A stretch of 64,000 nucleotides of DNA from positions 558,001-622,000 of the forward strand of contig NZ_AP023179.1 in the NCBI RefSeq assembly GCF_013426915.1, written 5' to 3'. This document shows positions 25,518 to 34,693 of this stretch, piece after piece (the first letter of the stretch is position 1; every line of letters starts with the position of its first letter). A program made the translations under genes and the position numbers. The DNA is from Paraburkholderia sp. PGU19. Its GTDB lineage: Bacteria > Pseudomonadota > Gammaproteobacteria > Burkholderiales > Burkholderiaceae. The notes under the pieces were generated by a model. The model saw nothing but the letters and a program-made list of their open reading frames with translations. It made no database searches and was not told where the DNA came from.

Positions 25518-25715
25518 ATGAATCCGCAGAACGTGACTGCAATGTCTTTCGAAATCAAGGAAGCGTCTTCGACCAACATCCCACGCGTTCAGGCTGCGAA
25601 ATCCAGACGCACCTCAGCGTACGCGGCTTTGCTGCAGGGCCCGGCGTCCATGTTGGCAAGTAACGTGAGCGACAGAGCCGACGTCTCATTCGCCGCGATT
25701 CTCGGATACAACTGA
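25518..25715 (+). CDS. Small conserved peptide upstream of Ndh, copy 1
   Basis: A 65-residue protein, MNPQNVTAMSFEIKE..., with a C-terminal segment YAALLQGPASMLASNV followed by RADVSFAAILGYN. The peptide at 39673 shares Y..LL.GP....A.NV..RAD....AILGYN, so the reading frame is under selection. AAAGGTG precedes the ATG. It ends 12 bases before the Ndh start. There is no signal peptide, membrane helix or cysteine. It could be a small regulator or subunit of Ndh, or a precursor peptide. I know of no described family. Confidence 0.75.
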   Translation: MNPQNVTAMSFEIKEASSTNIPRVQAAKSRRTSAYAALLQGPASMLASNVSDRADVSFAAILGYN

Positions 25716-25727
25716 GCGAGGTCTGTG

Positions 25728-27029
25728 ATGCATCGCATCGTGATTGTTGGAGGCGGGGCTGGTGGTCTTGAATTGGCGACACGACTGGGCGACCGACTCG
25801 GGAAATTGGAACGCGCCCAGGTAACTCTCGTAGACCGTTGGCCTGCTCACGTCTGGAAACCTTTGCTGCACGAAGTCGCAACTGGCAGCCTGGACACGAG
25901 CACCCACCAGATTACGTACGCCGCGCACGCTCACTGGCATCACTTTGGATTCGTGCAGGGTGAGATGACTGGCCTCAATCGCAGCAACCGTGAAGTATCG
26001 GTCGCAGCGGTGCTCGACAATGACGGCACCGAAATTACACCTGCCAGAAACATCCCGTACGACACGCTAGTGCTCGCATTGGGAAGCAGGACGCACTTCT
26101 TCGGAGTGCCGGGAGCCCAGGAGCACGCGATTACGCTCGACACCCTTGAGCAAGCGGAATTGCTACGCAAGCGCCTGTTACAAGCCTGCCTCAAGAAGCG
26201 GTCCTTCACTGGTGATGTTAAAGATGAAGCGGTCAATGTCGCAATTATCGGGGCTGGCGCGACTGGTGTTGAACTCGCGGCCGGGTTACGTCGAATGGAA
26301 GACACATTCCGGCAGTTCGGCCTGCTTTCCAGTGAGAACGGGCATGAGATGCGAATCAGCCTCCTGGAAGCGGGGGCCAGGGTCCTTCCAGCGTTACCCG
26401 AGAAAGTCTCCGCGGCCACCCATGGTTCTCTCACAGACTTGGGGATTTCGATTTCCGTGTCGGACCCGGTCAACTGCGTCACGGCCAATGCGGTCGAAAC
26501 GAAAAGTGGCCATCTGGTTCCTGCTGACGTCACCATCTGGGCTGCTGGGATAAAGGCACCCGACGTGCTCGCATCCCTGGATGGCTTGGCCACAAATCGA
26601 ATCAACCAGTTGAAAGTCCTGAAAACTCTCCAGAGTGAGACGGACGAAAACATTTTCGCACTTGGTGATTGCGCAAGTTGTGCGTGGACAGACAGCCGCA
26701 TGGTTCCGCCGCGGGCGCAAGCCGCCCATCAACAGGCGATGTTTCTTTTCAAGGCGCTCATCGCCCGCATCGGCGGTCGCGCGCCAGGTTCCTTTTCATA
26801 CAAAGACTATGGTTCACTCATCTCGTTGGGGTCCGCCACGGCGGTAGGGAGCCTTTCAGGTCGCGCGAGGAGCGGAAACATCTTCGTCCAGGGCCTGGTA
26901 GCCAGGTTGATGTATGCCGCACTCTATCGCAAGCACCTCATTGCAGTCTCGGGTCTGCGTCAGATGGCTATTGCAGCCATTGCGCATGGCTTGCGGCGAT
27001 TCGCGACGCCGCGAGTAAAGCTACATTGA
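25728..27029 (+). CDS. ndh: Type II NADH dehydrogenase (Ndh), copy 1
   Basis: A 433-residue FAD flavoprotein very like E. coli Ndh. The N-terminal FAD loop is IVIVGGGAGGLELATRLG, then HVWKPLLHEVATGSLD; the NADH-binding loop is AIIGAGATGVELAAGLR; then WAAGIKAPDVLASLDGLATN, FALGDCASC and the C-terminal TPRVKLH. It oxidises NADH and passes electrons to quinone at the inner face of the membrane without pumping protons. ATG 25728 is preferred to GTG 25725. It is coupled to the small peptide gene and followed by a truncated transporter gene. A close paralogue is at 39883. Confidence 0.92.
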   Translation: MHRIVIVGGGAGGLELATRLGDRLGKLERAQVTLVDRWPAHVWKPLLHEVATGSLDTSTHQITYAAHAHWHHFGFVQGEMTGLNRSNREVSVAAVLDNDGTEITPARNIPYDTLVLALGSRTHFFGVPGAQEHAITLDTLEQAELLRKRLLQACLKKRSFTGDVKDEAVNVAIIGAGATGVELAAGLRRMEDTFRQFGLLSSENGHEMRISLLEAGARVLPALPEKVSAATHGSLTDLGISISVSDPVNCVTANAVETKSGHLVPADVTIWAAGIKAPDVLASLDGLATNRINQLKVLKTLQSETDENIFALGDCASCAWTDSRMVPPRAQAAHQQAMFLFKALIARIGGRAPGSFSYKDYGSLISLGSATAVGSLSGRARSGNIFVQGLVARLMYAALYRKHLIAVSGLRQMAIAAIAHGLRRFATPRVKLH

Positions 27030-27080
27030 GAGAGCCAGCCCCCGTCAGAACAACAACTTACCAACGAATCACGAGCATCT

Positions 27081-27611
27081 GTGATTCTCTGTATCGTGGC
27101 AGACCGTCTGAGTGGCTGGTACCCCAAGAAGGATGGTGTGGCCACAGGACGTTGTCGTAATGCTGTCGCGCTCGCGATGCTGACGGGAGCCACAATTCTG
27201 GCCGTGCCGTTCACGTCGAATCTCCTGGTTTTGCTGGTCGTGTTTTCCGTTACGCTGACCGGAATTGCGTCCACCACATCGCTCAACTTCGCGCTTCTGA
27301 ATGACCTGTTGCCAAGCTCACGTGATGTCGCGAAAGCTATGGCATTCGTCGTGGTTGGCGGGCAAATCTTCGGCATGATTGCGCCCATAGCGACGGGGTA
27401 CGTCATCGCAGAGACGGGCAGCTTTGACTGGGCATTCGGCATCGCCGGCCTGCTCCTGTTGGTCGGTGCGACGGTGGTATTGACGATGACACGTTCGCCG
27501 ATGATTCAGATAGCGACCGAGCGAACGCGCAGGTCGCGACTTGAATTCGCGCAATTTGTCGCCAACACCAAACGGCCCACATGCACGGCGCGAAGGCCGG
27601 CTGAAGTTTAA
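27081..27611 (+). pseudogene. 5'-truncated MFS transporter
   Basis: The translation is only the C-terminal half of an MFS protein: AVALAMLTGATILAVPFTSN, LVVFSVTLTGIASTTSLNFA, and IAPIATGYVIAETGSFDWAF, five or six membrane helices. The first half is missing and the sequence joins the 3' end of ndh within about 50 bases, so a deletion or recombination removed it. The tail after MTRSPM is not transporter-like in its last 30 residues. It resembles the ACS group of MFS. Unlikely to be functional. Confidence 0.7.
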
Positions 27612-28108
27612 TTGAGCGAGCTACAGCAAAGCCATCAAAGGCAAGCTTATGCGCCAAGTTGCCACCGCCTTACAATAGATAGAAAGCAAGGAAAGACAGA
27701 ACCCGACACGCCTGAATTGGCACGTTACCCCTCGCTCGATGCCTTGATGGTTCCTTGGCCCAATTATTTCTCGTGACCGAAACCTGCGCGATGCAAGGCG
27801 CGGACTGCCATGGCATGTCCGAAAAGGGTGTGATTCTTCTACGAAACTGTCCGAAAACTGTGTCTTTCTGGGCGAGTTACATCTGCCGATACCAGCGCAG
27901 GGTAGACAAGCACGAGCTAACGGGACGTCGGGATGCGCCACAGACGTTGAAAATCGGGTGCAGTGTTGACGATGCGGGCGGTGTTAGACCGTCGGACCTG
28001 GAGTCGCGGAATGGATTGGTCTCATGGTCGTTTGGACTACCTTTAGACGCTTGCCGCCAGCTCGTACAATCCTTTGCAATCCGCGATGTCCCGGAGACCA
28101 AGGCTAAC
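27612..28108. other. Spacer between truncated transporter and porin
   Basis: About 500 bases with overlapping but unsupported frames on both strands (for example 27755-28231 +, which runs antisense into the porin). No family, ribosome site or repeat is convincing. It may contain the rearrangement joint that truncated the transporter. Confidence 0.4.
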
Positions 28109-29194
28109 CTAGAACGAATGTACGATTCCGACAACCACCGCAAGTTGGTTAGCACCGGTCGCGACCGGGGTGGTCGACCCTGTTGCACTCAACGCAGATT
28201 TGGCGCTGTTGATGACGTACGTTATATCTGAGTACAGCATGGTGCGCTTCGATAACAGGTAATCTGCGTTGACCCCTGAACTCACCGCGTGCGCAGAGGT
28301 TGTCCGGAACGCGTGATAGTAAGAGGCGGCCGATACTTGAAACGCGGGGGTTATCTTATAGCGGAGGCCCCCAAATACCATGGTCTGGGGCGGGGAAGCG
28401 GCAAGCGTAGCGACGATGTCGTTCAAAAGAAGTTCGTAACCGGCGTACAAGGTCGCGTCGCCGATGGTCCAAGAACCGCCCGCGAGATAGCGCCGTTCGC
28501 TGTCTCCAGACGAGGCGGCAGTTGTGCCTTGGCGCTGCTCATAAACCAAACTCAAATTAAACGGCCCTTGCCGATACCGACCACCGACATCAAATTGCTT
28601 GCCAACGCGAAATTCCCCCGGGACTTGGGCACCGTTCACAATCGTCGAATCGTAGCCAAAGCTGTAAAGCGCGTTCAGCTCGAACGGGCCAGCATGTCCC
28701 AGATACTCGAGCGCATTATCTGCACGTCCAACAAACTGCGAATCCTGCGCCGACAGTCCGTAGCTGGAATAGTTGAGCGGGTCGAGCGTCAAGAAGTAAC
28801 GATACATCGGCGTCATTTGCCGGCCAGCCATGACGGCGCCAAACTTGTCGCTCTCCAGCCCGACAAATGCTTGGCGGCCGAACAACCGGCCCCCTTGTTG
28901 CAATGTCCCGTTATTCGTCGCAAAACCAGATTCGAGCGTGAAAATCGAGCGCAGACCTGCTCCCAGGTCCTCCTTTCCGGTGAAACCCCAACGTGAATTG
29001 ATACGATTGCCTGTGTTCACGCGAAATACGTTGCCGGAACCTTGCTTGGCAGCGTGAGTTACGTACTCGACGCCCGAGTCAACAATACCGTATAGCGTCA
29101 CCGAAGACTGAGCATGCACCGTGATAATCGCCGAAGAACATGTCGTAGCAACGAGCACAGTCCTTGCCAGTCGCGTAGTGTGGTTCGATTTCAA
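28109..29194 (-). CDS. Outer-membrane porin (Burkholderia OmpC-like)
   Basis: A 361-residue general porin with signal peptide (…VLVATTCSSAIITVHAQS), then SSVTLYGIVDSGVEYV, the usual first strand in this family, SRWGFTGKEDLGAGLRSIF, and a C-terminal ...LAVVVGIVHSF with terminal Phe required for outer-membrane assembly. Length is normal for the trimeric 16-strand porins. It appears to start at TTG 29194 behind AAGGAGA. It is the last gene of the Rieske cluster and probably admits the aromatic or related substrate. Confidence 0.92.
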   Translation of the reverse strand: MKSNHTTRLARTVLVATTCSSAIITVHAQSSVTLYGIVDSGVEYVTHAAKQGSGNVFRVNTGNRINSRWGFTGKEDLGAGLRSIFTLESGFATNNGTLQQGGRLFGRQAFVGLESDKFGAVMAGRQMTPMYRYFLTLDPLNYSSYGLSAQDSQFVGRADNALEYLGHAGPFELNALYSFGYDSTIVNGAQVPGEFRVGKQFDVGGRYRQGPFNLSLVYEQRQGTTAASSGDSERRYLAGGSWTIGDATLYAGYELLLNDIVATLAASPPQTMVFGGLRYKITPAFQVSAASYYHAFRTTSAHAVSSGVNADYLLSKRTMLYSDITYVINSAKSALSATGSTTPVATGANQLAVVVGIVHSF

Positions 29195-29286
29195 GCGTAT
29201 CTCCTTGCGTGTATTTGTAGGTATACTAATTTGTAGATTTGCACGTGACCGAATTGCTCGACTTGCGTCACACCTTGTGTAGCGGA

Positions 29287-30537
29287 TTAGACTTGGGCGA
29301 TGCGCTTGCCCACGAACAACATCGCTATCATTCCGACGACCGGCCCGATAGCGAGCGTGAGAACCGCGAGCACGATGGAGTGTGTCCCGCCATATACATG
29401 TCCGACGGCCAAGGGAGACACAGCACTACCCAGCTGCCAAATGGCGTTTGTCCAACCGGCACTCGCTCCCGCCAGACGTTTTCCGGATGCATCGCTCACC
29501 TGTGCCATCAGCACCGGCAGGTAGCCATACGAGAATGCGCCCAGAACAGGTGCGACGACATAAAACTGACTGACGGTCGAGCACATCCCGAAAATCACCA
29601 GCGTGATGGCGAACGCGATGAGGACCAGGATGGACATCAGCCGACGCGAAATTCCGGGCAGGTCAGAAATCCATCCGAGCGTCGGCTTCGCAATGACCGC
29701 GCCGATACCGAAGGACGCGATGATTGAGCCAGCCACTACAGGAGATATGCCGTATTGGCGCGTCATCAGAGCATTTCCCCACGCGCCAAATCCGACGGTC
29801 GCCCAGAGCCCGCCGCATCCGGCAATCGATAGAAAAATCAGGTTGCGATTGCGCAGGAGGCTGAGCATCTCCTTTGCACTGTTCCGTGTCGGGGCCCGCT
29901 CGCTTCCCGGACGATTCTTGAGAAACAGGAGGGAGACTATGCCCCAGGAAAATGTGGCAATGCCCAGCATGCGGAAGGCGCTGGACCAGCCGTACTGGGC
30001 CGAGATTGATGGCACAATTGCGTTCGCGAGCACCACAGCCAGCGATGTCGCCGTCGTGTAGATGCCCATCGCTCGGCCACGGTCTCGCGTAAACCACGCT
30101 GGAATCACTTTCATGCCGGCGGAATAATCTGCGCCGGCGGCAAAACCCATTGCCAGTTGAATCAGGATACCTACCGTCAACGACGTCGTCTCACCAAAGC
30201 AGAATGTGAAGACACCCAACGGCAGCAACGCAAGTGTCATCATGACCCTCCCGCCGAGGACGTCTGTCAGCATGCCACCGATGATGTTTGCGACGACATA
30301 CCCTGCGTAGAACGCGGTCACGAAGGCGCCGAGTAGTGAAACCTGGATACCAAGCGATGAACCAACAGGCGCTGCGACCGTGCTCCACGCGACGCGGTCG
30401 ACGTAGCTGAGAAGGAATGCTGCCCACACGATGAATAACGCAACCCAACGGTAGGGGCTTGCCTCCGTTTCACCTGCGTTTGACGCGGCCCAAGCCGCAC
30501 CCGGGGCGTCACTCGACGACGTCAGATTCTTTTCCAC
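29287..30537 (-). CDS. MFS transporter
   Basis: A 416-residue carrier with twelve likely membrane helices: WVALFIVWAAFLLSYVDRVA (helix 1, typical of the anion:cation symporter group), IGGMLTDVLGGRVMM (helix 2-3 loop), WISDLPGISRRLMS (second half). GTG 30537 behind GGAGGAG is preferred to the upstream ATG because the extra residues are not protein-like. It lies downstream of the reductase gene in the same direction (about 100 bases) and probably imports the substrate of the oxygenase. Confidence 0.85.
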   Translation of the reverse strand: MEKNLTSSSDAPGAAWAASNAGETEASPYRWVALFIVWAAFLLSYVDRVAWSTVAAPVGSSLGIQVSLLGAFVTAFYAGYVVANIIGGMLTDVLGGRVMMTLALLPLGVFTFCFGETTSLTVGILIQLAMGFAAGADYSAGMKVIPAWFTRDRGRAMGIYTTATSLAVVLANAIVPSISAQYGWSSAFRMLGIATFSWGIVSLLFLKNRPGSERAPTRNSAKEMLSLLRNRNLIFLSIAGCGGLWATVGFGAWGNALMTRQYGISPVVAGSIIASFGIGAVIAKPTLGWISDLPGISRRLMSILVLIAFAITLVIFGMCSTVSQFYVVAPVLGAFSYGYLPVLMAQVSDASGKRLAGASAGWTNAIWQLGSAVSPLAVGHVYGGTHSIVLAVLTLAIGPVVGMIAMLFVGKRIAQV

Positions 30538-30636
30538 GACTCCTCCAGGGAAGGCGTGCGTTTGCCGCCCTCTTTTTCTTTCGTTTCGACATCCAGCATT
30601 CAAAGAACGCCAGGCATGTATTGCGGATTTGCAGCG

Positions 30637-31602
30637 TTACAGGTCCAGCACGAGCCGCCTGGATTTCGAGCGTGAGCAACACGGCAGAAACTGGTCGTTG
30701 CGTGCCTGCTCCTCCGGGGACAGGAACAGGTCTCGATGGTCCGGCTCCCCGTCGAGCACGTGAGTGAGACAGGTTCCACAGATGCCTTGCTCACACGAAA
30801 CCGGAATGTCAACTCCAGCGTCCGCGAGGGCTTGCGTGACTGTGCGGTCTGCGGGAATCGCTACCGTCTTCCCGGTACGTGCAAGGGAAACTTCAAACGT
30901 CCCATCAGACGAGGTGTCGACGGCGGGTGCCGAAAAGAACTCATAATGCAGCCGATTCTCCGGCCACCCCTTTGCGCGCGCCGCATCCAGCACGGCGTTC
31001 ATGAAGCCTTGTGGGCCGCAGACGTAAAGATGCGTATTGGAGGTCGCGTCTTTAAGCAGGCAATCCAGGTTGAGTCGTTGTTGCTCGTTTTCGTCGTCAA
31101 AGTGATACTGCACCCGCTGGGACCAGGATTCGTTGGCTAGCCGCTCTACGAAGGCTGCGCGCGAACGTGAACGCGCACAGTAATGCAGTTCGAAGTCTCC
31201 GCCTTCCTGGTCGAGGTGCTGCGCCATGCAAAGTAGCGGTGTGAGTCCGATGCCCCCGGCTAGCAGCAGATGCGTAACTTGACCCGACGCGAGCGCGAAG
31301 TGATTCCGAGGCCCGCTAACTCGCAGTTCCGCTCCTTCCTGGACTGCTTCATGCATGCCTGCGGAACCACCCCGAGACTGAGGCTCGCGCAACACGGCAA
31401 TCTGGTAACTAGTCCGCTCATGGGGCGCGCTGCAAAGCGAGTATTGCCGCACATGTCCCGTAGGTAAGTGGATGTCAATGTGTGAGCCGGCATCGAACGC
31501 GGGCAAATCGCGACCGTCGAGGCTCACGAGTTCGAAACTGACGATGCCATCAGCCTCGACATTTCTTCGTGCAACGCGAAGGGTCATTGTGGAATCGTTC
31601 AT
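30637..31602 (-). CDS. Ferredoxin-dependent oxygenase reductase (VanB/phthalate dioxygenase reductase type)
   Basis: A 321-residue flavin/iron-sulfur protein. The N-terminal FMN part has RQYSLCSAPHERTSYQIAV; the NADH domain has LLLAGGIGLTPLLCMAQHL and YVCGPQGFMNAVLDAA; the C-terminal plant-type [2Fe-2S] ferredoxin has Cys ligands in CEQGICGTCL and the final LPCCSRS. It passes electrons from NADH to the Rieske oxygenase at 32454. ATG 31602 gives the normal start; it lies 11 bases after the stop of the SDR gene. Order FMN-NAD-ferredoxin is that of class IA oxygenase reductases. Confidence 0.92.
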   Translation of the reverse strand: MNDSTMTLRVARRNVEADGIVSFELVSLDGRDLPAFDAGSHIDIHLPTGHVRQYSLCSAPHERTSYQIAVLREPQSRGGSAGMHEAVQEGAELRVSGPRNHFALASGQVTHLLLAGGIGLTPLLCMAQHLDQEGGDFELHYCARSRSRAAFVERLANESWSQRVQYHFDDENEQQRLNLDCLLKDATSNTHLYVCGPQGFMNAVLDAARAKGWPENRLHYEFFSAPAVDTSSDGTFEVSLARTGKTVAIPADRTVTQALADAGVDIPVSCEQGICGTCLTHVLDGEPDHRDLFLSPEEQARNDQFLPCCSRSKSRRLVLDL

Positions 31603-31613
31603 GGCCTTTACCG

Positions 31614-32393
31614 TCACATAATCGACAGACCGCCGTCGACCATCAGCGTGGTGCCGGTGATAAACGACGCCTCGTCGCTCGCAAGCCAGAGAATTGGCCA
31701 TGCGACTTCTTCAGGAGACGCCCATCGACCTATCAAGGACGTATCTTGCCTTTGTGTCTTGAGCACCTCGACGCTCTTTCCAGCTGCATTTGCACGATTG
31801 ACGTGGAAGTCGGTGAGCGTTGAACCCGGACAAATGGCGTTCACGCGCACGCCCTGGTCCGCTTCCTCAAATGCGAGAGTACGCGTCATTGCTAGCATGC
31901 CAGCCTTGGTCGCGTCATAAAGGCCCATGCCTTTGCGACCCGTCACCGCGTAACAGGACGACACGTTGACGATGCTGCCTGCGCCCGCGACCCGCAGACG
32001 CGGCAGCGCGGCCTTGCAGTAATTCGACGTGCCCACCAGATTCACTGACACCATGCTTTGCCATTCTTCTGGCGTCACATCGGCGAGCGCGCTGTAGTTA
32101 CGCATCGCGGCATTGTTGACGAGCACGTCAAGCCGCCCGAACGTACGCGTAGCGAGTTCGACTGCTGCAGTCGCCTGGTCGGCGCTCGCCACGTCAGCAA
32201 CATACGTTTGAACTCGTGCTTCGGAGCCGCGGCTGAGCAGGTCGTCGCAAACCTTGGCGAGCGCTTGTGCATTTGCATCCACGAGGACAACTGCTGCGCC
32301 TTCGTCGCAGAATATGCGTGCAGTCGCTGCCCCGATGCCACCTCCGCCGCCTGTAATCAGCGCGACCTTGTCTCTAAGTCGTAGACGTTGCAT
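31614..32393 (-). CDS. Short-chain dehydrogenase/reductase
   Basis: A 259-residue classical SDR: ITGGGGGIGAATARIF (nucleotide loop), VLVNNAAMRN, Ser in NVSSCYAV, and the catalytic Tyr-Lys in YDATKAG, ending GTTLMVDGGLSIM. The Asp in VVLVDAN after strand 2 suggests NAD. In aromatic catabolic clusters such an enzyme often oxidises a cis-diol or a hydroxy intermediate. It lies between oxygenase and reductase genes. Its Shine-Dalgarno sequence is separated from the ATG by a perfect hairpin (see 32399). Confidence 0.9.
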   Translation of the reverse strand: MQRLRLRDKVALITGGGGGIGAATARIFCDEGAAVVLVDANAQALAKVCDDLLSRGSEARVQTYVADVASADQATAAVELATRTFGRLDVLVNNAAMRNYSALADVTPEEWQSMVSVNLVGTSNYCKAALPRLRVAGAGSIVNVSSCYAVTGRKGMGLYDATKAGMLAMTRTLAFEEADQGVRVNAICPGSTLTDFHVNRANAAGKSVEVLKTQRQDTSLIGRWASPEEVAWPILWLASDEASFITGTTLMVDGGLSIM

Positions 32394-32398
32394 CTCAT

Positions 32399-32415
32399 GC
32401 CGGCGTGACGCCGGC
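32399..32415 (-). promoter_or_regulatory. Perfect hairpin between SD and start of the SDR gene
   Basis: Read on the minus strand: AAAGGAGG, immediately followed by GCCGGCGTCACGCCGGC (a perfect 7-base stem with a 3-base loop), then the SDR start ATG. The hairpin fills the gap that would otherwise be too long for translation initiation. It may tune translation of the SDR. Confidence 0.5.
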
Positions 32416-32453
32416 CTCCTTTGATAGAGATGAATAACGAGCCTTGGGCTCGC

Positions 32454-33725
32454 TTAGATGGAGTAAATCGGCTGACCTTTCCCGTCCGCGAGGTGAATAA
32501 CAGCCCACTCTTGCGGCTTCTGGTCGCGCGGAAGCAGTGCGCCCGCGGCACGCACCCGCTGCTGGTCGGAATCGATTGCAGGCGGTTGGGACTCTTCCGT
32601 CAGCGCGGTAGCGGCCTCGTAGAGCATGCGTCGAGCCATTACGATGGCGCGGTCCGTCGGCAGCAATTTCTCTTTGCTGTGGTCCTGGATGGGCCCCATG
32701 CTTTCTTGCAACGATGCGTCTTGCATCGCGAAGCCAAAGACGCCGGAGTACGCGCGCTTGTCCTTCTGTGCCTGACGGTCAATGAGGTAGTCGTTGCCTT
32801 TGTTTGCCTTCGGGCGGAACGTACCCGGCTCGTATTCGCAGTGAATGCCTTTGCCCGCGTTCAGGTCGTTCATTTCTTCCTCCGACAGCGGACGGTCCGG
32901 TCGGAAATTGATGCTCCATGACCAGCAGTTGTGGTCGTCAATCGGCACCCAGACATGGCCTGCCAACGAGTGGTCGCCAAACGGAGGAATCAGCGTGTAC
33001 CAAGGGAAGAGCCACTGGGTGATGCGCCAGTAGAACGAGTTCGGTTCGCCATTGCGTCGTCCAAAGAGCGTGAGCCCGAACGGCTGCTTCTCGATTTCAA
33101 AAATAACGTTGCCGTCGGCTTTGATGTACTCGAGCGCCTTGGTGCCTTGGTGCATCGGGTCTTCGTCGACTTCATAACGATGCACGTACGACACGTGGCT
33201 CGTGTCGATGCCGCCTTCCATCGCCTGAAGATAGTTCGACTCCTGCAGACGCTTGGACACAAAAACGTGGTCCGCCGGCAGATTGCACCATTCGAGGTCG
33301 GGTGGTGCCGGCTGCTTGTCTTTCGGCCCCATGTAGGCCCAGACAATGCCCGCGCGCTCGATACACGGGTAAGCCGTGATGCTCATGTGTTTGCACGCCT
33401 GCGGCGCAGATGGCACTTCCACGCAGTTCCCGTTTCGGTCGAACTTGAGACCGTGATACGAGCACCGAATGCCGTTTTCCTCGTTGCGGCCGAAATACAG
33501 CGACACCCCGCGATGCGAACAGAACTCGTCAATCAGTGCCGCATTGCCGTCTGAGTCGCGAAACGCGAGCAGCTTTTCGCCGAGGATTTGTACCCGCACG
33601 GGCGGGCAGTCAGGCTCGGCGACTTCGCTCGCCAGAAGAATCGGCACCCAATAACGCCGCATCAGGTTGCCCATTGCGGTGCCCGGACCGGTGCGCACCA
33701 GCGTTTCCGACATGTTCTTGTCCAT
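32454..33725 (-). CDS. Rieske non-heme iron oxygenase, large subunit
   Basis: A 423-residue ring-hydroxylating oxygenase. Rieske ligands are Cys69, His71, Cys88, His91 (FCSHRGVSL and IRCSYHGLKF). The mononuclear iron site shows His177 and His182 in GGIDTSHVSYVH with Asp174 alongside. It resembles phthalate 4,5-dioxygenase and vanillate-type oxygenases, which need only a VanB-type reductase, present at 30637. GGAG lies before ATG 33725. The gene is divergent from an IclR regulator. The substrate is probably an aromatic acid or ether. Confidence 0.92.
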   Translation of the reverse strand: MDKNMSETLVRTGPGTAMGNLMRRYWVPILLASEVAEPDCPPVRVQILGEKLLAFRDSDGNAALIDEFCSHRGVSLYFGRNEENGIRCSYHGLKFDRNGNCVEVPSAPQACKHMSITAYPCIERAGIVWAYMGPKDKQPAPPDLEWCNLPADHVFVSKRLQESNYLQAMEGGIDTSHVSYVHRYEVDEDPMHQGTKALEYIKADGNVIFEIEKQPFGLTLFGRRNGEPNSFYWRITQWLFPWYTLIPPFGDHSLAGHVWVPIDDHNCWSWSINFRPDRPLSEEEMNDLNAGKGIHCEYEPGTFRPKANKGNDYLIDRQAQKDKRAYSGVFGFAMQDASLQESMGPIQDHSKEKLLPTDRAIVMARRMLYEAATALTEESQPPAIDSDQQRVRAAGALLPRDQKPQEWAVIHLADGKGQPIYSI

Positions 33726-33871
33726 GCTCAACTCCAAATGATTTATGAGGTTGTCCGTCTGATGAGATTGTGATTTCATTCTACGGACAGGCGACGTAAA
33801 CTTCAAGCAGGGGGAGATAGGGGATTTCTCTACAATGGCGCAGACGGCATCGCCCAATGGGATAAGGAAAA

Positions 33872-34630
33872 ATGGAAGAAAAGAAGGCGCACGAGAGCGT
33901 TCGCGCGGTCGAGCGGGCGTTGGAGATACTTTTGGCGTTCAAGGCTGGGGACAAATCGCTGACCGTTGCTGAGTTACTCACTCGAGTGAATCTCAGCCGT
34001 CCAACTCTGTACCGGTTGCTTAATACGCTGGAGCAAGCGGGCTTTCTTTCCTCGTCGGGTGAACCGCAGCGGTTCCAGCTGGGCAGGTCGGTTGCACAGC
34101 TCGCTCACGTTTGGCTTAGTGACAACCGAATCGCGGAACTCGCTCGACCGGTGCTTCGAACTCTTTGGGAGGCCACGTCGGAGACCGTTGCGCTGTTCGT
34201 GCCCGACGACACGTATCGACTTTGCGTCGCCGAACTGGAGAGTAATCAGCCACTCAGCTTCCGACGTGGCGTCGGCTATCGCGAGAAGCTTGTGCGCGGG
34301 GCGAGTGGGCGCACCATTCTTTCGCAGATGCGCCTCACGCCAGACGAACTGCGGCGCTACCTTGTTGACCCGGACCAGGACGTGTCGGTGCTAATGAGTG
34401 ACTTCGAGGACATTCGCGCGAAGGGATTCGGCACGAGTCAACACGAACTGATTGAGGGTGCAGTCGCCGTAGCGGCGCCATTCTTCAATGGCGCGAATCA
34501 GGTAGCGGGTTCGCTTTGTATTTTTGGTCCCAGCGTCCGCGTCAACGAGCAGCGGGTTGCTTATTTCGCTGAGCTGCTTAAGCAGGCGACTGGCAACCTA
34601 TCGCGACTGCTTGGACAGCATGCGCCTTGA
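33872..34630 (+). CDS. IclR-family transcription regulator
   Basis: A 252-residue IclR protein. N-terminal winged helix ALEILLAFKAGDKSLTVAEL and VNLSRPTLYRLLNTLEQAGF; the C-terminal effector domain includes LVRGASGRTILSQM and AVAVAAPFFNGANQVAGSLC. AAGGA precedes the ATG. It is divergent from the Rieske oxygenase gene, with a 146-base intergenic region that should hold its operator, and probably responds to the oxygenase substrate. Confidence 0.92.
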   Translation: MEEKKAHESVRAVERALEILLAFKAGDKSLTVAELLTRVNLSRPTLYRLLNTLEQAGFLSSSGEPQRFQLGRSVAQLAHVWLSDNRIAELARPVLRTLWEATSETVALFVPDDTYRLCVAELESNQPLSFRRGVGYREKLVRGASGRTILSQMRLTPDELRRYLVDPDQDVSVLMSDFEDIRAKGFGTSQHELIEGAVAVAAPFFNGANQVAGSLCIFGPSVRVNEQRVAYFAELLKQATGNLSRLLGQHAP

Positions 34631-34673
34631 ACATCAGACATTCGAACGAGGTGTCGACTACTGAGGGCACGTC

Positions 34674-34693
34674 CAGTCAGATTATTCTGACTG
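34674..34693 (+). terminator. Perfect hairpin after the IclR gene
   Basis: CAGTCAGA and TCTGACTG with a TTAT loop, 44 bases after the IclR stop. No T tract follows, so termination may be weak. Confidence 0.55.
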
